This document shows, piece after piece, positions 39,501 through 49,965 of a DNA stretch of 64,000 nucleotides. This DNA comes from Unio delphinus (taxonomy: Eukaryota; Mollusca; Bivalvia; Unionida; Unionidae). The DNA lies in contig JAQISU010000026.1 in the NCBI GenBank assembly GCA_029339505.1, positions 1,847,501 through 1,911,500 of the forward strand. Reading direction: 5' to 3'. Within the stretch, counting starts at the first letter, position 1. The number at the start of each line of letters is the position of its first letter. Made by a program: the position numbers and the translations under genes. Under the pieces are notes generated by a model. It saw only the letters and a list, made by a program, of their open reading frames with translations, was not told where the DNA came from and made no database searches.

Positions 39501-42500
39501 GATGTTTACAAAATATTTGTCACCCATCAGGTACACAACTAACTTGATTTTGGACAAAGATCAAGTACAAAATACAGATATACATACAGATCTAATCATT
39601 GAATAAAGTTAACAAACAATACAAAGAAAATATACATAACAAACAATACAAATAAAACATATATAATACAGATACATATACTTCTCACAAATATAGTCCC
39701 CTACAGGAAAGGTCACCACTCTTATTTGGCCACTTTTCCAGTTCAGAATGGGTGGCCATAATACAGGGCATAAATCCATAACAGTTGAATATATCTCTAC
39801 GGAACTTGATAAACATATTAGACAACAGTGGTACAGATTTGTCTTGTATTCTATCTTAATGTGTTTCTCTATTCATCCATCACTCATACTTTTATTTCAA
39901 GAGCATACCTTTAAAACCTTTAAAGACATCTCTATGAAACATACAGATAATACAGACTAGTGATGTTGATGTGCCTTTCACAATTCACAATTCTTCATTT
40001 TCAATAATTTAAATATTTTTTTATATTTGTGATCCAGGACTTGTGTCATGGACCAATGTTCGTGTTTGTCATGGAGGGAGTGCGTGAGTGAGCTATCGAT
40101 CAATGTGCATGATTCCCGTGCTTCACGAGTATTAAAATCAATCCTGTGTATAACTAACAAAAAGCTTTGGGCATTCCTACTCTAGTTCTTGAGACAGACA
40201 AGACCTCAAGCAGTGCGAGTTGTGAAGAAGAGCACTTGGCTTTCACGCAAGTGAAAGACCAGGGATTGAATATAATTTGGAAAAATTATACCCTTCGATT
40301 CTGGTTTTGTTCATTTCATACCATTTCATCTCATAATAAATCCCACAATCGACAAGTGAGTGTTGTCCTTTCAACCCTAAATGAGACGACGCTCACATAT
40401 ATATCTGTTCATCAGTCTTTCCAGTGCAAATGTCCAAAACAATGTAAGATATGTTCATGAAATTTATTACACATATTTTACTTGTGGTATAGATGTGCCT
40501 CTAAGATGCCATTCACAATTTGTCAGTTTCAATATTTTTAACATTTTCTGCTGCTGCTGTTTTTGTTTTGGGTTTAATGCCAGTTTTAGCACATGATGCA
40601 TGTCAGCCAATACATTTGGTCTTAGGAAAACCCTGGAAAGAACCACCAACCCATTGGAAGCAACTGCAAACTGTCTCGCATACCTATCTTTGCCATGCCC
40701 ATGTCTCAAACCTATGCAGACAGAGGTGAGATGTTAGTGATCTGTAAAGGTTATTGCCTTTGACCAATTGACCACCATGGGCCATGATGTAATGGATGAA
40801 ATTTCCATTTATGACCAAACTAAGCATGACATTGGCCTTTGGCAGCAAGAACTGCCTAAGTAAATTCTAAGTATTCATTATACTGCAAGATATCCCATTT
40901 GTATGGGTCTCTTGGGACATGTGTAATGATGGATAATGACATAATGGGGTAAGGACACAAAATGTGGTCTGGATTCGGATTTGTATGTTTTTTAAATGTA
41001 GCTTTAACAATTGTTCAGTCAAATACAGAGGGAAAAACATAATCTTTTGGTCCCACTTTTTTTCCCCACCCAAAACTCACTTGTGGTCAGAATCCGATTT
41101 TGTGTGCAGATTTTAAACTTTTTGGCCTCAGATCTAAGGCAGACCAGTCTGAACTGCACACAGACAGGTGAACCTGTGCAAAAAGTAGGATATGTGGGCA
41201 TTTGGAATAAAGAGTAGTCTCAATACAAAAATGATGGATCCGTTAAGAAAAAAAAAAGAAAAGAACTGCAACTTTTCCCCTTTTGCTTATGCACGAACAA
41301 AATAACCAATGGAAAACAGTGTTTCTTTCACAACTAGCCATTAGGCTAATGGAAACTCACTCGGAAGGCAATATTTAAGAATGTATTCAGAAATAGCCCC
41401 CAAAATGTGTTTCCTACTCACAATTCACGCGAAAAGAACAAAAACTTCCAGGGGTTAATGTGATAAACATAGGTGGGAGTCATTGCTGCAAAAATAGAGT
41501 TACATAAACACTTGGGTTTTCTAGATGCATCTAGTACAAAAATAAAACTTACCTGAACCCACTATAGTAGCTGTTTGAATGGTACCTGATGCAGAAGACC
41601 AATTCTACTGTTGACTGAAGTACAAACGAGTCTATAAGGAGAGTGAGTCTTAGTCTAATGATGAAAGAGGTGACACAGATGCCTCCAGTTATACACGTGA
41701 TGAAACGTGTTAAGCTTGAGGAATGGTAAACTAGAATTGGGTTTTCGGCAATGAGTTTATTGCTTGCTACCAGGTGAGCTTATTCAACTCCTAGGCTTTT
41801 GTTATTTTTTGCAACTTAAGCACCATCAGTCAATGACATTTAAACACGATTATTTTACCTGTCAATGACCAATGTCTCATTTTGGCATACAAAATTATGG
41901 TTACATATGCTATAGATATGGAGCTCATGGAAATATTTTACCTTTAATAAATTGATCATGATAGACAACAAAGTGAACAAATGATGCAGTACATGGTTAG
42001 GTTCTTACATTTCATTTCATTTCAAATAAGTGTTTTGTTTGTGTATTTTATTGTAGCATGCAGTGTGGGGGTGGGGTGCACAAACTGAACAATTTACTTC
42101 ATTTCCCAGTCTTGAGACATACTGATCTAGGTGACAAAAAATTCAAGTTCTGAGTCAGGGAATTTTTAAATGGTAGTGTGTGTCCCAATATATATGGTAA
42201 ACATAGTAGTAAACCATAATGGATCCTGCTGAGGATATTCAATTCAAGTGTGTAATGATAATAAACCAGCATGGGTCTGCAATGGTACTAGGCCATTCAA
42301 GCTGCATTGTGGTCAAGGACCATCATGAGCTTGTAATGCATACATGCCAACCCCTGACGAGGAAAAAGCATAATCCATGTGGTCAAAAAGCGTAATCGAG
42401 ACAGAAAAAGCGGAATCCACAAATAACATGCTAAAATTTCAATAAACAATGATTTATTTGCCCCTCTTGTCTTTTAACATTCTTTACTGTTTCAAGTTTT

Positions 42501-45500
42501 CATTATGTAGCACTTTTAGCTTTACACACACACTGACATGAATCCATCTTAAAGACTTTTAGCGCCAATTATTAAAATTCTTTCCACACGGCCTGAAATA
42601 GATGTCACGTGATGCTGCACTTGTGTCTTCATATTTAGAGGTATCTGTTATTTTTTGTTTCATTTTGTTTGTGCCTTTTTCTAATCCATCTGTGAAATTT
42701 TTGAAAGGAGATATTTTTGCTCTCATTTATGCATAGAATGAAATAAAAAATACTTTTTTGCGCCAAATACCGTTAGACTTAGTCTGCAGTAAATATGAAT
42801 TAGAACAAAGAACCTGTGCGTAAAGATTAAAATTAGAAAACCAGTCTGTTCTCTCCTCATTAAGCCATACAGATGTTATCAATATAATTCAAGGTTGCAG
42901 TTTGAAGTAGAACCAGGTTTGCTATAAATAGAACATTATACTGTTAGGACAGTGCACACAAGTCCACAGACAAGCATACTCTTATATTGTAGTAACTTAA
43001 ATGCCGTCTTTTCTAAAATACAGTCTGTGGAATTAATGGAATGCTAAAAAAAACCGAGAAAACAAATAATTGATTTTTTCAGAAGGTGAATATATCGAAA
43101 AAGTGTAATCCATATATGTTTATGCGTAATTTAGTGAAATAAAGCATAATGATTAAGCCAAAAGTGGTTGGCATGTATGGTATTGGTGCTGAACATACAT
43201 GGATCTCTCATGGCAGTGGGCCAACATGGCTCTCTATTGGTAATGGACCAACAATGGTCTGTAACATCAATTGGCCAAACTGGATCCATGCTTCCTAGCA
43301 TGAGCAGATTAAGTACTAACTTAAGTATGGATGGGAGTCCATCACAATGCCTCTGTCGGCAAATGAAGTATATTCAGACAAGAAATATGAAATTATTTCA
43401 AACTGTTATTTGAACTGCTCTAGTGGACAAGTGGTTAGGGAGTCCGCCTTGGATGTGGAAGGTTGCAGGAATTTGTATCACTGTCTCAAACAGGTCCTGA
43501 ATTCATAAAATCTTCAATACTAACTTTAAGATGAAGTTTCATCTCCACAGCTACTACACATAACTGTGTAGTTTCAACTCTAGCTATTTTAAGAATATTC
43601 ACTTTAATTTTTAAAACTTTCCTTTGGGTGGAACTATCATAAATTACAATCCAGATCTAAGTAAAATATTTTCAGTTAAATATTCTATGAATTTCAGTCC
43701 AAATCTTCATGAAATACCTTTAGCACAGAAGTCCAAGAACTGTTCCTGAATGTGTACTTTTTCACCCAAAAAGCCTTCACCTTTTTTCGAGCCAAACTGA
43801 CTAAATGATTTGTCTTGAATACTAGCAGTCAGAACTAAACACTCCTCCCCTGTTTCAGCTAATCTTTGCGTCTGAAATGCAAGACATAGAGAATCAATTA
43901 CTTAGATTTAGCAGAATGCAGTGTTTAGCCTTTTACGGATTTATGCATGGTCTTATACAAACGACAACACCCCCCAAAAACTCAAGACAAAAATATAATT
44001 ACATGTATATTCAAATCATGTAAATTCCCATTAAGAAAAGATAAACCTCCCTACATTAAACATGAAATTCTCTATAGCAATGCAAATCTACAACCGTATT
44101 TTCACGCATTTAAGACGCACCTAAATATTTTAAATAAGATGTACATCTATGCTGATAATGTACACCAAAAGAGCGAAGATGTAATCATTTATTAAAAATA
44201 TATCTCTGAAATAAATGAATTTATTTAAATGTGTTCTTCATATACATAAAGGGGGCCCCGAGAGGCCGAGTGGTCTAAAGCGCTGTCCATTACGGACCAC
44301 TGCCATCTCACCTCTGTCTGCGTGTGTTCGAGTCTAAGATTCGGCAAATGTAGTTATGTGAGAAAGCTTGCCAGTAGCTTCTCGTGGGTCGGTGGTCCTT
44401 TCCGGGGGTTGTCCGGGTTCTTCCTCCACCATTGATACTGGCCGCCATGTATAGCCTATATTGTGCTGAAAAATGGCGTTAAACCATAAAAACAAAACAA
44501 ACAAACATATACATAAAACATTAAAGGCATCAACTATACATTCTACTGTATATCCACAGTTTTGTTTTTCATTTCACTGTTCTAGCCAGAAACAAAACAG
44601 AAAATTAATGCAGATAAATGCTTCTAGAGAAGTAGTCATGGAGATATTTACTATTACTAACTGCTGCACTCCAGTACTAACAATAGCAGTGCCACCCTCC
44701 ATTACTTATGGCAACAGAAACCTGTGTGTATTCCATTACCAGCAGCAGTTGAGAGCTCCCCAGAACTCCACCACAGGTTGTAAATGATAGCCCTCCAGAA
44801 ATCCACTATGGTTTGTAAATGATAGCCCTCCAGTATTCCACTATCGTTTGTAAATGATACCACCACCCATACTCCATTCCCAAATAAAATTAATATCTTT
44901 TGGCACTTCAGAGTATCAAAGCCTTTTCGCATGCAAGAGCTTAAAGTCTCTGCCATCAATGCTGGGCTTTGTTTAAAACAATGGTTGCATGGACCAGTGT
45001 CTTGCTTGAGAATGGCATTATGATTCTGCCTACTGACAGCAAAATATACTGGGGCACAAAATCTAAACATACAGCTCTCATTTGTTTTAACTTGTAAGTA
45101 GTGATACATTTCCACCAACCGCGTTATGTGTCAAGCCTTGTTATACTAAGTACCGTGATCTATACAGAACCACGATATATTGAGAACAGCTTAACATGCA
45201 GAACCATGGTATACCAGGCACTATTAACATTTATTAACTAATGGTATTTTGAAAAGAAAATGATAAAATAAGACTAAGCTTTACATTGTTTTCTTTCGAC
45301 ACTATAATGTATGATATTCATCATAGGATCTACTAGAACTGTGTTATAATGACACGTGTTAGTCAATTATCTCATCAAAAATTGCAAATGTACAGAGCTA
45401 CTTTTACAGAAAATAGGTGATCCGAACACTTGTGAGGACAATTATATCTTAACAAAGACATAATTATGTCTACACTATAATGTATGATATTCATCATAGG

Positions 45501-48500
45501 ATCTACTAGAACTGTGTTATAATGACACGTGTTAGTCAATTATCTCATCAAAAATTGCAAATGTACAGAGCTACTTTTACAGAAAATAGGTGATCCGAAC
45601 ACTTGTGAGGACAATTATATCTTAACAAAGACATAATTATGTCTTGCCATTCAGGAGACAAATCTACAAGATGTACAGTATTTCCCTCTATCCTTTCTGT
45701 TATTCTAAGTTTCCAATCCATTTCTGCTTATATATATCAAGATTAAGGCTGCAATTCCCAAACATATTTGGTACAACTCAGAAAGCTGTGTCCTCTATTT
45801 ATTTATACACCAGTTGGTAAGATTTTACCAAGATAACAATATATGGTACTCTAACAATATAATGTGTAGTCGGTATACTATGGATAACAATATAATGTGT
45901 AGTCGGTATACTATGGATAACAATATATTGTGTAGTCGGTATACTATGGATAACAATATAATGTGTAGTCGGTATACTATGGATAACAATATAATGTGTA
46001 GTCGGTATACTATGGATAACAATATAATGTGTAGTCAGTATACTATGGATTAAAGGGGTTAGGTTGTTAGAAAAGACAGGACAAAAAACTTCCTGTAAGA
46101 TACTGACAATGTATTCATTGAAAAACCACAGGGGTATATCTTCATATTTGAATGCAAAGGATATATATGAATAAATATTGCGAATAGTATGTTAATGAAC
46201 ATAAAAATAAAAATTACATACAAATGATTTTGTAAACAAAAAATACAAAAACAACTTCTACCAGCAGGTACAATGAAACCTGTCATGAAAGACCACTGCT
46301 ATGTTAGACCACCTATCTTTAGAGACCATATTCTCAATGCACAAATTTATTGATTATATAGCATTGTGGCTTGTTATGACAGAACACAATTCTTTGGCAA
46401 AAAAGGGTGGTCTTTCAAGGCAAGTTCTACTGTAATACAAATCATGTACTGCAGTACAGTTATGAAAAGAAACAAAAATAAGTAAAAAATACATGTAATC
46501 AGAAATTTTCTTATTTACAAATGTCTAGCATTGATTTGTTGTTATTGTTGTAGGGTGCAATGCCATTTTTCAGCAAATGATAGGCTATACATGGCAGCCA
46601 GTATTAATGGTGCAGGAAGAACCCAGGTAAACCTTCGGAAAGAAACATTAACCCACAAGAAGCTATTGGCAAGCTTTCTCACATACCCACATTAGCTGAA
46701 TCTGAGACTCGAACCCATGCAGACAGGTGAGATGGCAGTTATCCATAACAGAGAGCAGTTTAGGCCACTCAGCGCCCCTTCTTTGATTTGACAAATGAAT
46801 TAATAATATAGTAAATTAGTAATATCAATGATTCCAAACCTTTGTTGTTTTCAACCCAAGAGACAAAAAACTCAGTTGTTAAAGCAACTTTAGATGCAAG
46901 GGACAAGCATGATTTGATGTCCCGTTAGACGTTCAAGTACTGAGCTCAGATAATTTTCTGAGAGGATTTATCTAGATGGCACAACATATTGTAGAACGAA
47001 GACTGATGCCATTTATAAGAATCCCTTTTTGACACAATGCTAGGGATGCAAGTTGTGAATAATGAAACTGACAATGTTATAAGTCAGGGGTCCAAACTCA
47101 AATTACCCTGAGGGCAGCATAGGGCATTTTCGATGGCCCAAGGGTTGCACCACTTTTGTTATTGCTTATGACACCTTGTGATGCCAATCATTTAGTGGCC
47201 CACAGGATACGGCTGTTTGAGACCTGTCATAAGTGATTGCAGTAATTCTTTGTAACGAATATTTGTACTGATTGCCAACCTAAAATGTTCAGTATGTCTT
47301 TACTGGAACCTTCAGATATTGTGCCAAGGATTGTCAAACATTGCTGCACAACAATGGTGGACTGTAAACAAAGTTGAAGTTTGTTATTCCACCTGCATAT
47401 TTGATTTCAGTTTTGCACATATTATGCATTGTGACTGTTTTGTGAAGTATGTTGGTGATACAAACTCCCTATTGAGTGAAATGTTATTCCAAAAAGAACT
47501 ATCTGCTCTTGGGTTCTTTATGAACACGTATCTAGAAGCTGCCACGTTGATAATGATGCTAAACCTAAAAGAAGACAATGGTATGCTCATAGTTAGTTTC
47601 TGAGAATTTAGTGTAAATGATGAAAATATCCAGTATACCGGTATTTCATGCATTTTGCATTGCAATTTACAAGTTAATTAAAAAATTATTAGACACTTAG
47701 TATTCCTACTTTAAAAAGAAACTCAAATCTAGGGGTAATGCTGATACCATTTGATTCATGTAAACTTGTCAAACACAAATTGTTAAAAAGTATACCATGA
47801 AATACAAAAGTGTTTGGACTTTGTAATTATAATATTTAAAGTGACTTTTGAATTTTTTAAAAAGGTATACCATGACAAAAGTGTTTGGACTTTCTAACAA
47901 TAAAATTAAAGTGACGATTTTGTTTTAAATTTCAGAATTAGAATAAAGAACAAAATACTGCCACTCTATCACAACAACAAAATTCATATTAAGAAACCTC
48001 TTTTATGCATAACGAAGAACCTTCCTGTGGTAAATAGCTCCAGAAAATAGTTTTTGTGCCATTCATTTTGCTCTGTGTTCAAGCAGTGACAGGGAGACTT
48101 AGCTTCATTTCAATATGGACTATGACATTTATTTTGGAAAGCATTAGGTCCTAATCCCTGGGAAATTCTTGTCTCAGTCCTTGGGAAATATTTTTGTATC
48201 AGACACAAGATTATGTAATGAATTTTGTATACTCTGAACTTCATTGAATAAACCACAGTAAACAGTACACTTACCAGACACAAGGTTATTTAATGAATTT
48301 TGTATACTCTGAACTTCATTGGATAAACCACAGTAAACAGTACACTTACCAGACACAAGGTTATTTAATGAATTTTGTATACTCTGAACTTCATTGGATA
48401 AACCACAGTTAACAGTACACTTACCAGACACAAGGTTATTTAATGAATTTTGTATACTCTGAACTTCATTGAATAAACCACAGTAAACAGTACACTTACC

Positions 48501-49718
48501 AGACACAAGGTTATTTAATGAATTTTGTATACTCTGTACTTCATTGGATAAACCACAGTAAACAGTACACTTACCAGACACAAGGTTATTTAATGAATTT
48601 TGTATACTCTGAACATCATTGGATAAACCACAGTAAACAGTACACTTACCAGACACAAGGTTATTTATTGAATTTTGTATACTTTGAACTTCATTGGATA
48701 AACCACAGTTAACAGTACACTTACCAGACACAAGGTTATTTAATGAATTTTGTATACAGTATTTTTGCGCATATAACGCACACATGCAGATAACGCGTGG
48801 AAATTCTGTCTTTGTGTAAAAAATATCTTGGATTGTGTGCCCATGTATATACCGCACGATAACCAACACAGGCCTGCCAGAACACAGGCCTGCCAGAGGT
48901 GCCTCATCTGATATGCGTTATGAGGTTGTTTATCGTCTCTCGCTCACCACCCAGCGATTTAACGCTGTGCCTTTATACCTTTCTGCTTGTAATAAATACT
49001 GGTATTACCAGTACAATCATAATATTTTTTGCGTAAACAGAGGCAAGATAGCAACTGCTATAAAACTATGTGTATTTATTGGTTTCTGCTAATTTCCAGC
49101 TGGAATGCATGCATGCCGGTATAGGGATGTTAATATTGTTTTTTTCCTACAAAACTGATTATCGTTTGTAGAAATCTGATTTTAAACCGATTATTGGTTT
49201 TTGTCCTACATTGAAATTACAAGAAATATATTATTATAATGCAAGTTAGTGTATGCCTCATGTGAATAAAAGATATTCATTACATACCATGACGTACAGA
49301 CACGTAAGCGGCACATCACGGTGTCAACTTCAAATTGTTTATTTTCTACTTAAAGATTTGAATAAACCTCATTTATACTGTATATTTATACTGTTATCTT
49401 TTATTAATTGTCACTGGTTTATTAGGGTCGTTGCTCAAAATTCATTGATGCACTTTTGGCTGTAAAAAAACCTAGGATAACGCGTTTGCGCATATACCAT
49501 GCTGGGGGCTGGGTGGGGGGTGTTGCGCTGATTGTTAAATCGCATAAAACTCATGTGTTATATGCACGAAAATATGGTACTCTGAATGTCATTGGATAAA
49601 CCACAGTAAACAGTACACTTACCAGAGCACGAATCTCACACTTAATAAGATCCTGAAGGGCCTTCCTGTACTCAGGACTCATTTCCATCCCCGACATCTC
49701 TTGGTGTTTCAGCAGCAT
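34351..49718 (-). CDS. C2H2 zinc-finger gene, complete four-exon model
   Basis: Exons are 49623-49718, 43718-43871, 37776-37916 and 34351-36542 (complement), 2583 nt in all, which gives 860 residues plus TGA. Phases agree at every join (0, 1, 1). The ATG has A at -3 and an in-frame TGA four codons upstream, which fixes the start. Residues 1 to about 130 form a module with no match I recognise. Fingers follow at about 256-276, 284-304, 312-332 (atypical, ends in C), 753-773, 781-801, 809-830 and 837-857, with TGERP or SGVKP linkers. The ~420-residue linker is Ser/Asn/Gln-rich and acidic. It contains IKIE, the SIM-like FVVIEDSDS, and VKME, suggesting SUMO control. The protein is probably a nuclear DNA-binding transcription regulator; its targets cannot be inferred. 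Exon 3 may also splice to the orphan exon at 22381-24221. Confidence 0.87.
37075..37252. repeat. 89-bp tandem duplication
   Basis: The unit beginning GTGGTATGCCTTAGAACC occurs at 37075 and 37164 with few differences, each ending in a short GT run. It directly abuts the 3' end of the SINE at 37255. Confidence 0.9.
37255..37555 (-). mobile_element. tRNA-derived SINE, family 1
   Basis: The minus strand has a degenerate tRNA-like head (TGGTCTAGTGGCTAG), the body and hairpin (GGGACATCATG with CATGATGCCCC), and the 3' part GCTACAGCTACATTAA. Confidence 0.85.
37776..37916 (-). CDS. Zinc-finger gene exon 3
   Basis: The exon is 141 nt. The acceptor is TTTTTTTCTGTAG|TTCCAG with a long pyrimidine tract, and the donor AGATAGAG|GTAAATT. 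It starts and ends in phase 1. It encodes PDSIILQTQDDSTAQVAADV and then DETDQCLRPVALYRNYL. Its length is a multiple of three, so it could be skipped without a frameshift. Confidence 0.82.
38060..38470. repeat. Degenerate GGTTCTTTTCTTTCCTTT repeat
   Basis: Seven or eight imperfect units of about 50-60 bases. Each starts with a GGTTC(T/A)TTTCT(C/T)TCCTTT-like tract followed by ATTATCAGTT or similar and AAGGACA. On the transcribed minus strand the units are purine-rich, 145-550 bases upstream of the exon 3 acceptor. Confidence 0.7.
40572..40785 (-). mobile_element. tRNA-derived SINE, family 2, old copy
   Basis: The plus strand shows the family in reverse: GGGTTTAATGCCAGTTTTAGCAC, GAACCACCAACCCATTGGAAGC, GCAGACAGAGGTGAGATG, and then a degenerate tRNA-like head. 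Confidence 0.72.
42339..43179. mobile_element. Candidate DNA element with 14-bp inverted ends
   Basis: CATACATGCCAACC at 42339-42352 is the exact reverse complement of 43166-43179. Near each end there are AAAGCATAATC- or AAAGCGTAATC-type repeats in one orientation. The 841 bases encode no transposase. No convincing target-site duplication is seen, so the class is open. Confidence 0.5.
43418..43500 (+). mobile_element. tRNA-like SINE head fragment
   Basis: GGACAAGTGGTTAGGGAGTC resembles a box A region, and GGAATTTGTATCAC replaces the box B. It is only the head of a family-1-like SINE. It is not an intact tRNA gene because the acceptor and T arms do not pair. Confidence 0.55.
43718..43871 (-). 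CDS. Zinc-finger gene exon 2
   Basis: The exon is 154 nt. The acceptor is TCTTGCATTTCAG|ACGCAA and the donor GCTAAAG|GTATTTC. It starts in phase 0 and ends in phase 1. It encodes TQRLAETGEECLVLTASIQD, then FGSKKGEGFLGEKV and EQFLDFCAK. The composition is clearly coding compared with the AT-rich flanks. Confidence 0.85.
44251..44505 (+). mobile_element. tRNA-derived SINE, family 2, with 12-bp TSD
   Basis: Flanked by CATATACATAAA at 44239-44250 and 44506-44517. It begins GGGGGCCCCGAGAGGCCGAG. Box A is GGCCGAGTGGTCTAAAGCGC and box B GTGTTCGAGTCTA. The core is CCAGTAGCTTCTCGTGGG and the end GGCGTTAAACCATAAAAAC. It is the best-preserved copy here. Confidence 0.95.
44760..44875. repeat. ~41-bp tandem repeat, three units
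   Basis: Units contain CCACTATGGTTTGTAAATGA and TAGCCCTCCAG. Confidence 0.85.
45299..45644. repeat. Exact 173-bp tandem duplication
   Basis: Positions 45299-45471 and 45472-45644 are identical by base-by-base reading. The unit starts ACACTATAATGTATGATATT and ends ACATAATTATGTCT. Confidence 0.95.
45833..46052. repeat. 33-bp minisatellite, six to seven units
   Basis: The unit is GATAACAATATAATGTGTAG plus TCGGTATACTATG, nearly identical throughout. Its length is a multiple of three, so frames stay open on both strands; these ORFs are not genes. Confidence 0.93.
46271..46432. mobile_element. Mariner/pogo-like MITE with TA duplication
   Basis: The left end is CAATGAAACCTGTCATGAAA, and the reverse complement of the right end is CAGTAGAACTTGCCTTGAAA. 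Both then read GACCACC or similar. TA flanks both ends (46269-46270 and 46433-46434). At 162 bp it is non-autonomous. Confidence 0.78.
46551..46790 (-). mobile_element. tRNA-derived SINE, family 2
   Basis: The plus strand reads the family in reverse: TGCCATTTTTCAGC, GGCTATACATGGCAGCCAGT, GAAGCTATTGGCAAGC, CAGACAGGTGAGATGGCAGT, and then a head ending GGGGCGCTGAGTGGCCTAAA on the minus strand. Confidence 0.88.
47085..47226. mobile_element. hAT-like MITE
   Basis: The left end is CAGGGGTCCAAACTC, and the reverse complement of the right end is CAGGTCTCAAACA, both typical hAT termini. The flanks are TTATAAGT (47077-47084) and TCATAAGT (47227-47234), seven of eight identical. It is 142 bp with no coding capacity. 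Confidence 0.78.
48199..49622 (-). repeat. 75-bp satellite carrying a 5' splice-site copy in each unit
   Basis: On the minus strand each unit reads CTTGTGTCTG|GTAAGTGTAC, then TGTTTACTGTGGTTTATCCA and TTCAGAGTATACAAAATTC. GTAAGT donors begin at 48274, 48349, 48424, 48499, 48574, 48649 and 48724, exactly 75 apart. The authentic exon 1 donor at 49622 continues the same series once the transposon (821 bp plus TA) is subtracted. The left-most unit is diverged and lacks the donor. Homology to exon 1 starts at the donor's CTG and continues into the intron. Confidence 0.93.
48757..49577. mobile_element. Mariner/pogo-like non-autonomous element in the satellite
   Basis: TA occurs on both sides (48755-48756 and 49578-49579). 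The left end is CAGTATTTTTGCGCATATAA, and the reverse complement of the right end is CCATATTTTCGTGCATATAA, followed on each side by CGCACAC or CACATGAG. Removing the element and one TA restores a perfect 75-bp unit, which proves insertion. No transposase ORF is present. Confidence 0.88.
49623..49718 (-). CDS. Zinc-finger gene exon 1 (start codon)
   Basis: ATG at 49718; 32 complete codons up to GCTCTG|GTAAGT. It encodes MLLKHQEMSGMEMSPEYRKA and then LQDLIKCEIRAL. An in-frame TGA four codons upstream excludes a longer reading frame. A weak acceptor-like ATATTGACAG lies just upstream, so there may be a separate 5' UTR exon farther right. Confidence 0.82.
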
Positions 49719-49826
49719 GGTTTGAGTTTGTCAATTTCTGTCAATATTTGAATAAACAATGTTTTAAGAGTGTTCAGTTGAAATAAATTTTAAAATTTGT
49801 GTATTTAAGTTTGTTTTGATCAGATA

Positions 49827-49965
49827 GTGAGGCACCTTGAAAGGCCAGACTTTTATGCAAAGATAAACTGTTTTTATATTGAATTTAGCATGAATAAGAG
49901 ACAGCTTAATTTAGAGATCAAATTTTGTTTGCATAAGTTTTGGTCTTTCAAGACTGGTTTCACTG
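49827..49965. mobile_element. Small mariner/pogo-like element, degenerate
   Basis: The reverse complement of the right end is CAGTGAAACCAGTCTTGAAA; the left end is GTGAGGCACCTTGAAAGGCC, missing its first bases. TA lies on both sides. The termini resemble the element at 46271-46432. Confidence 0.5.

Larger units (their letters stand above)
37917..43717 (-). other. Intron 2 of zinc-finger gene
   Basis: A 5.8-kb intron. It contains a degenerate GGTTCTTTTCT repeat, an old family-2 SINE, a fragment of the family-1 SINE 3' end (about 40990-41026), a possible inverted-repeat transposon (42339-43179) and a SINE head. The short ORFs here overlap one another on opposite strands and are not credible. 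Confidence 0.7.
43872..49622 (-). other. Intron 1 of zinc-finger gene
   Basis: A 5.75-kb intron packed with repeats: two family-2 SINEs, a mariner-like and a hAT-like short element, three simple tandem arrays, and at its 5' end the 75-bp donor satellite with an inserted transposon. The 94-codon ORF at 47319-47603 and the 138-codon ORF at 44702-45118 have no recognisable domain and lie in the intron. Confidence 0.7.

Noticed and set aside
44702..45118. 138-codon minus-strand ORF
   Set aside because: It includes a 41-bp tandem repeat, has no recognisable domain, and lies in intron 1 of the gene.
47319..47603. 94-codon plus-strand ORF next to a hAT-like MITE
   Set aside because: I see no transposase motif; it overlaps another ORF on the opposite strand and is too short to support.
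48199..48756. CRISPR-like array of regular repeats
   Set aside because: The units are contiguous 75-bp satellite copies without unique spacers, in an animal intron.
48174..48869. 231-codon minus-strand ORF with 25-residue repeats (VQSIQNSLNNLVSG type)
   Set aside because: It is the 75-bp satellite read in a frame that happens to have no stop. It lies in intron 1, is in a different frame from exon 1, and runs into the transposon.
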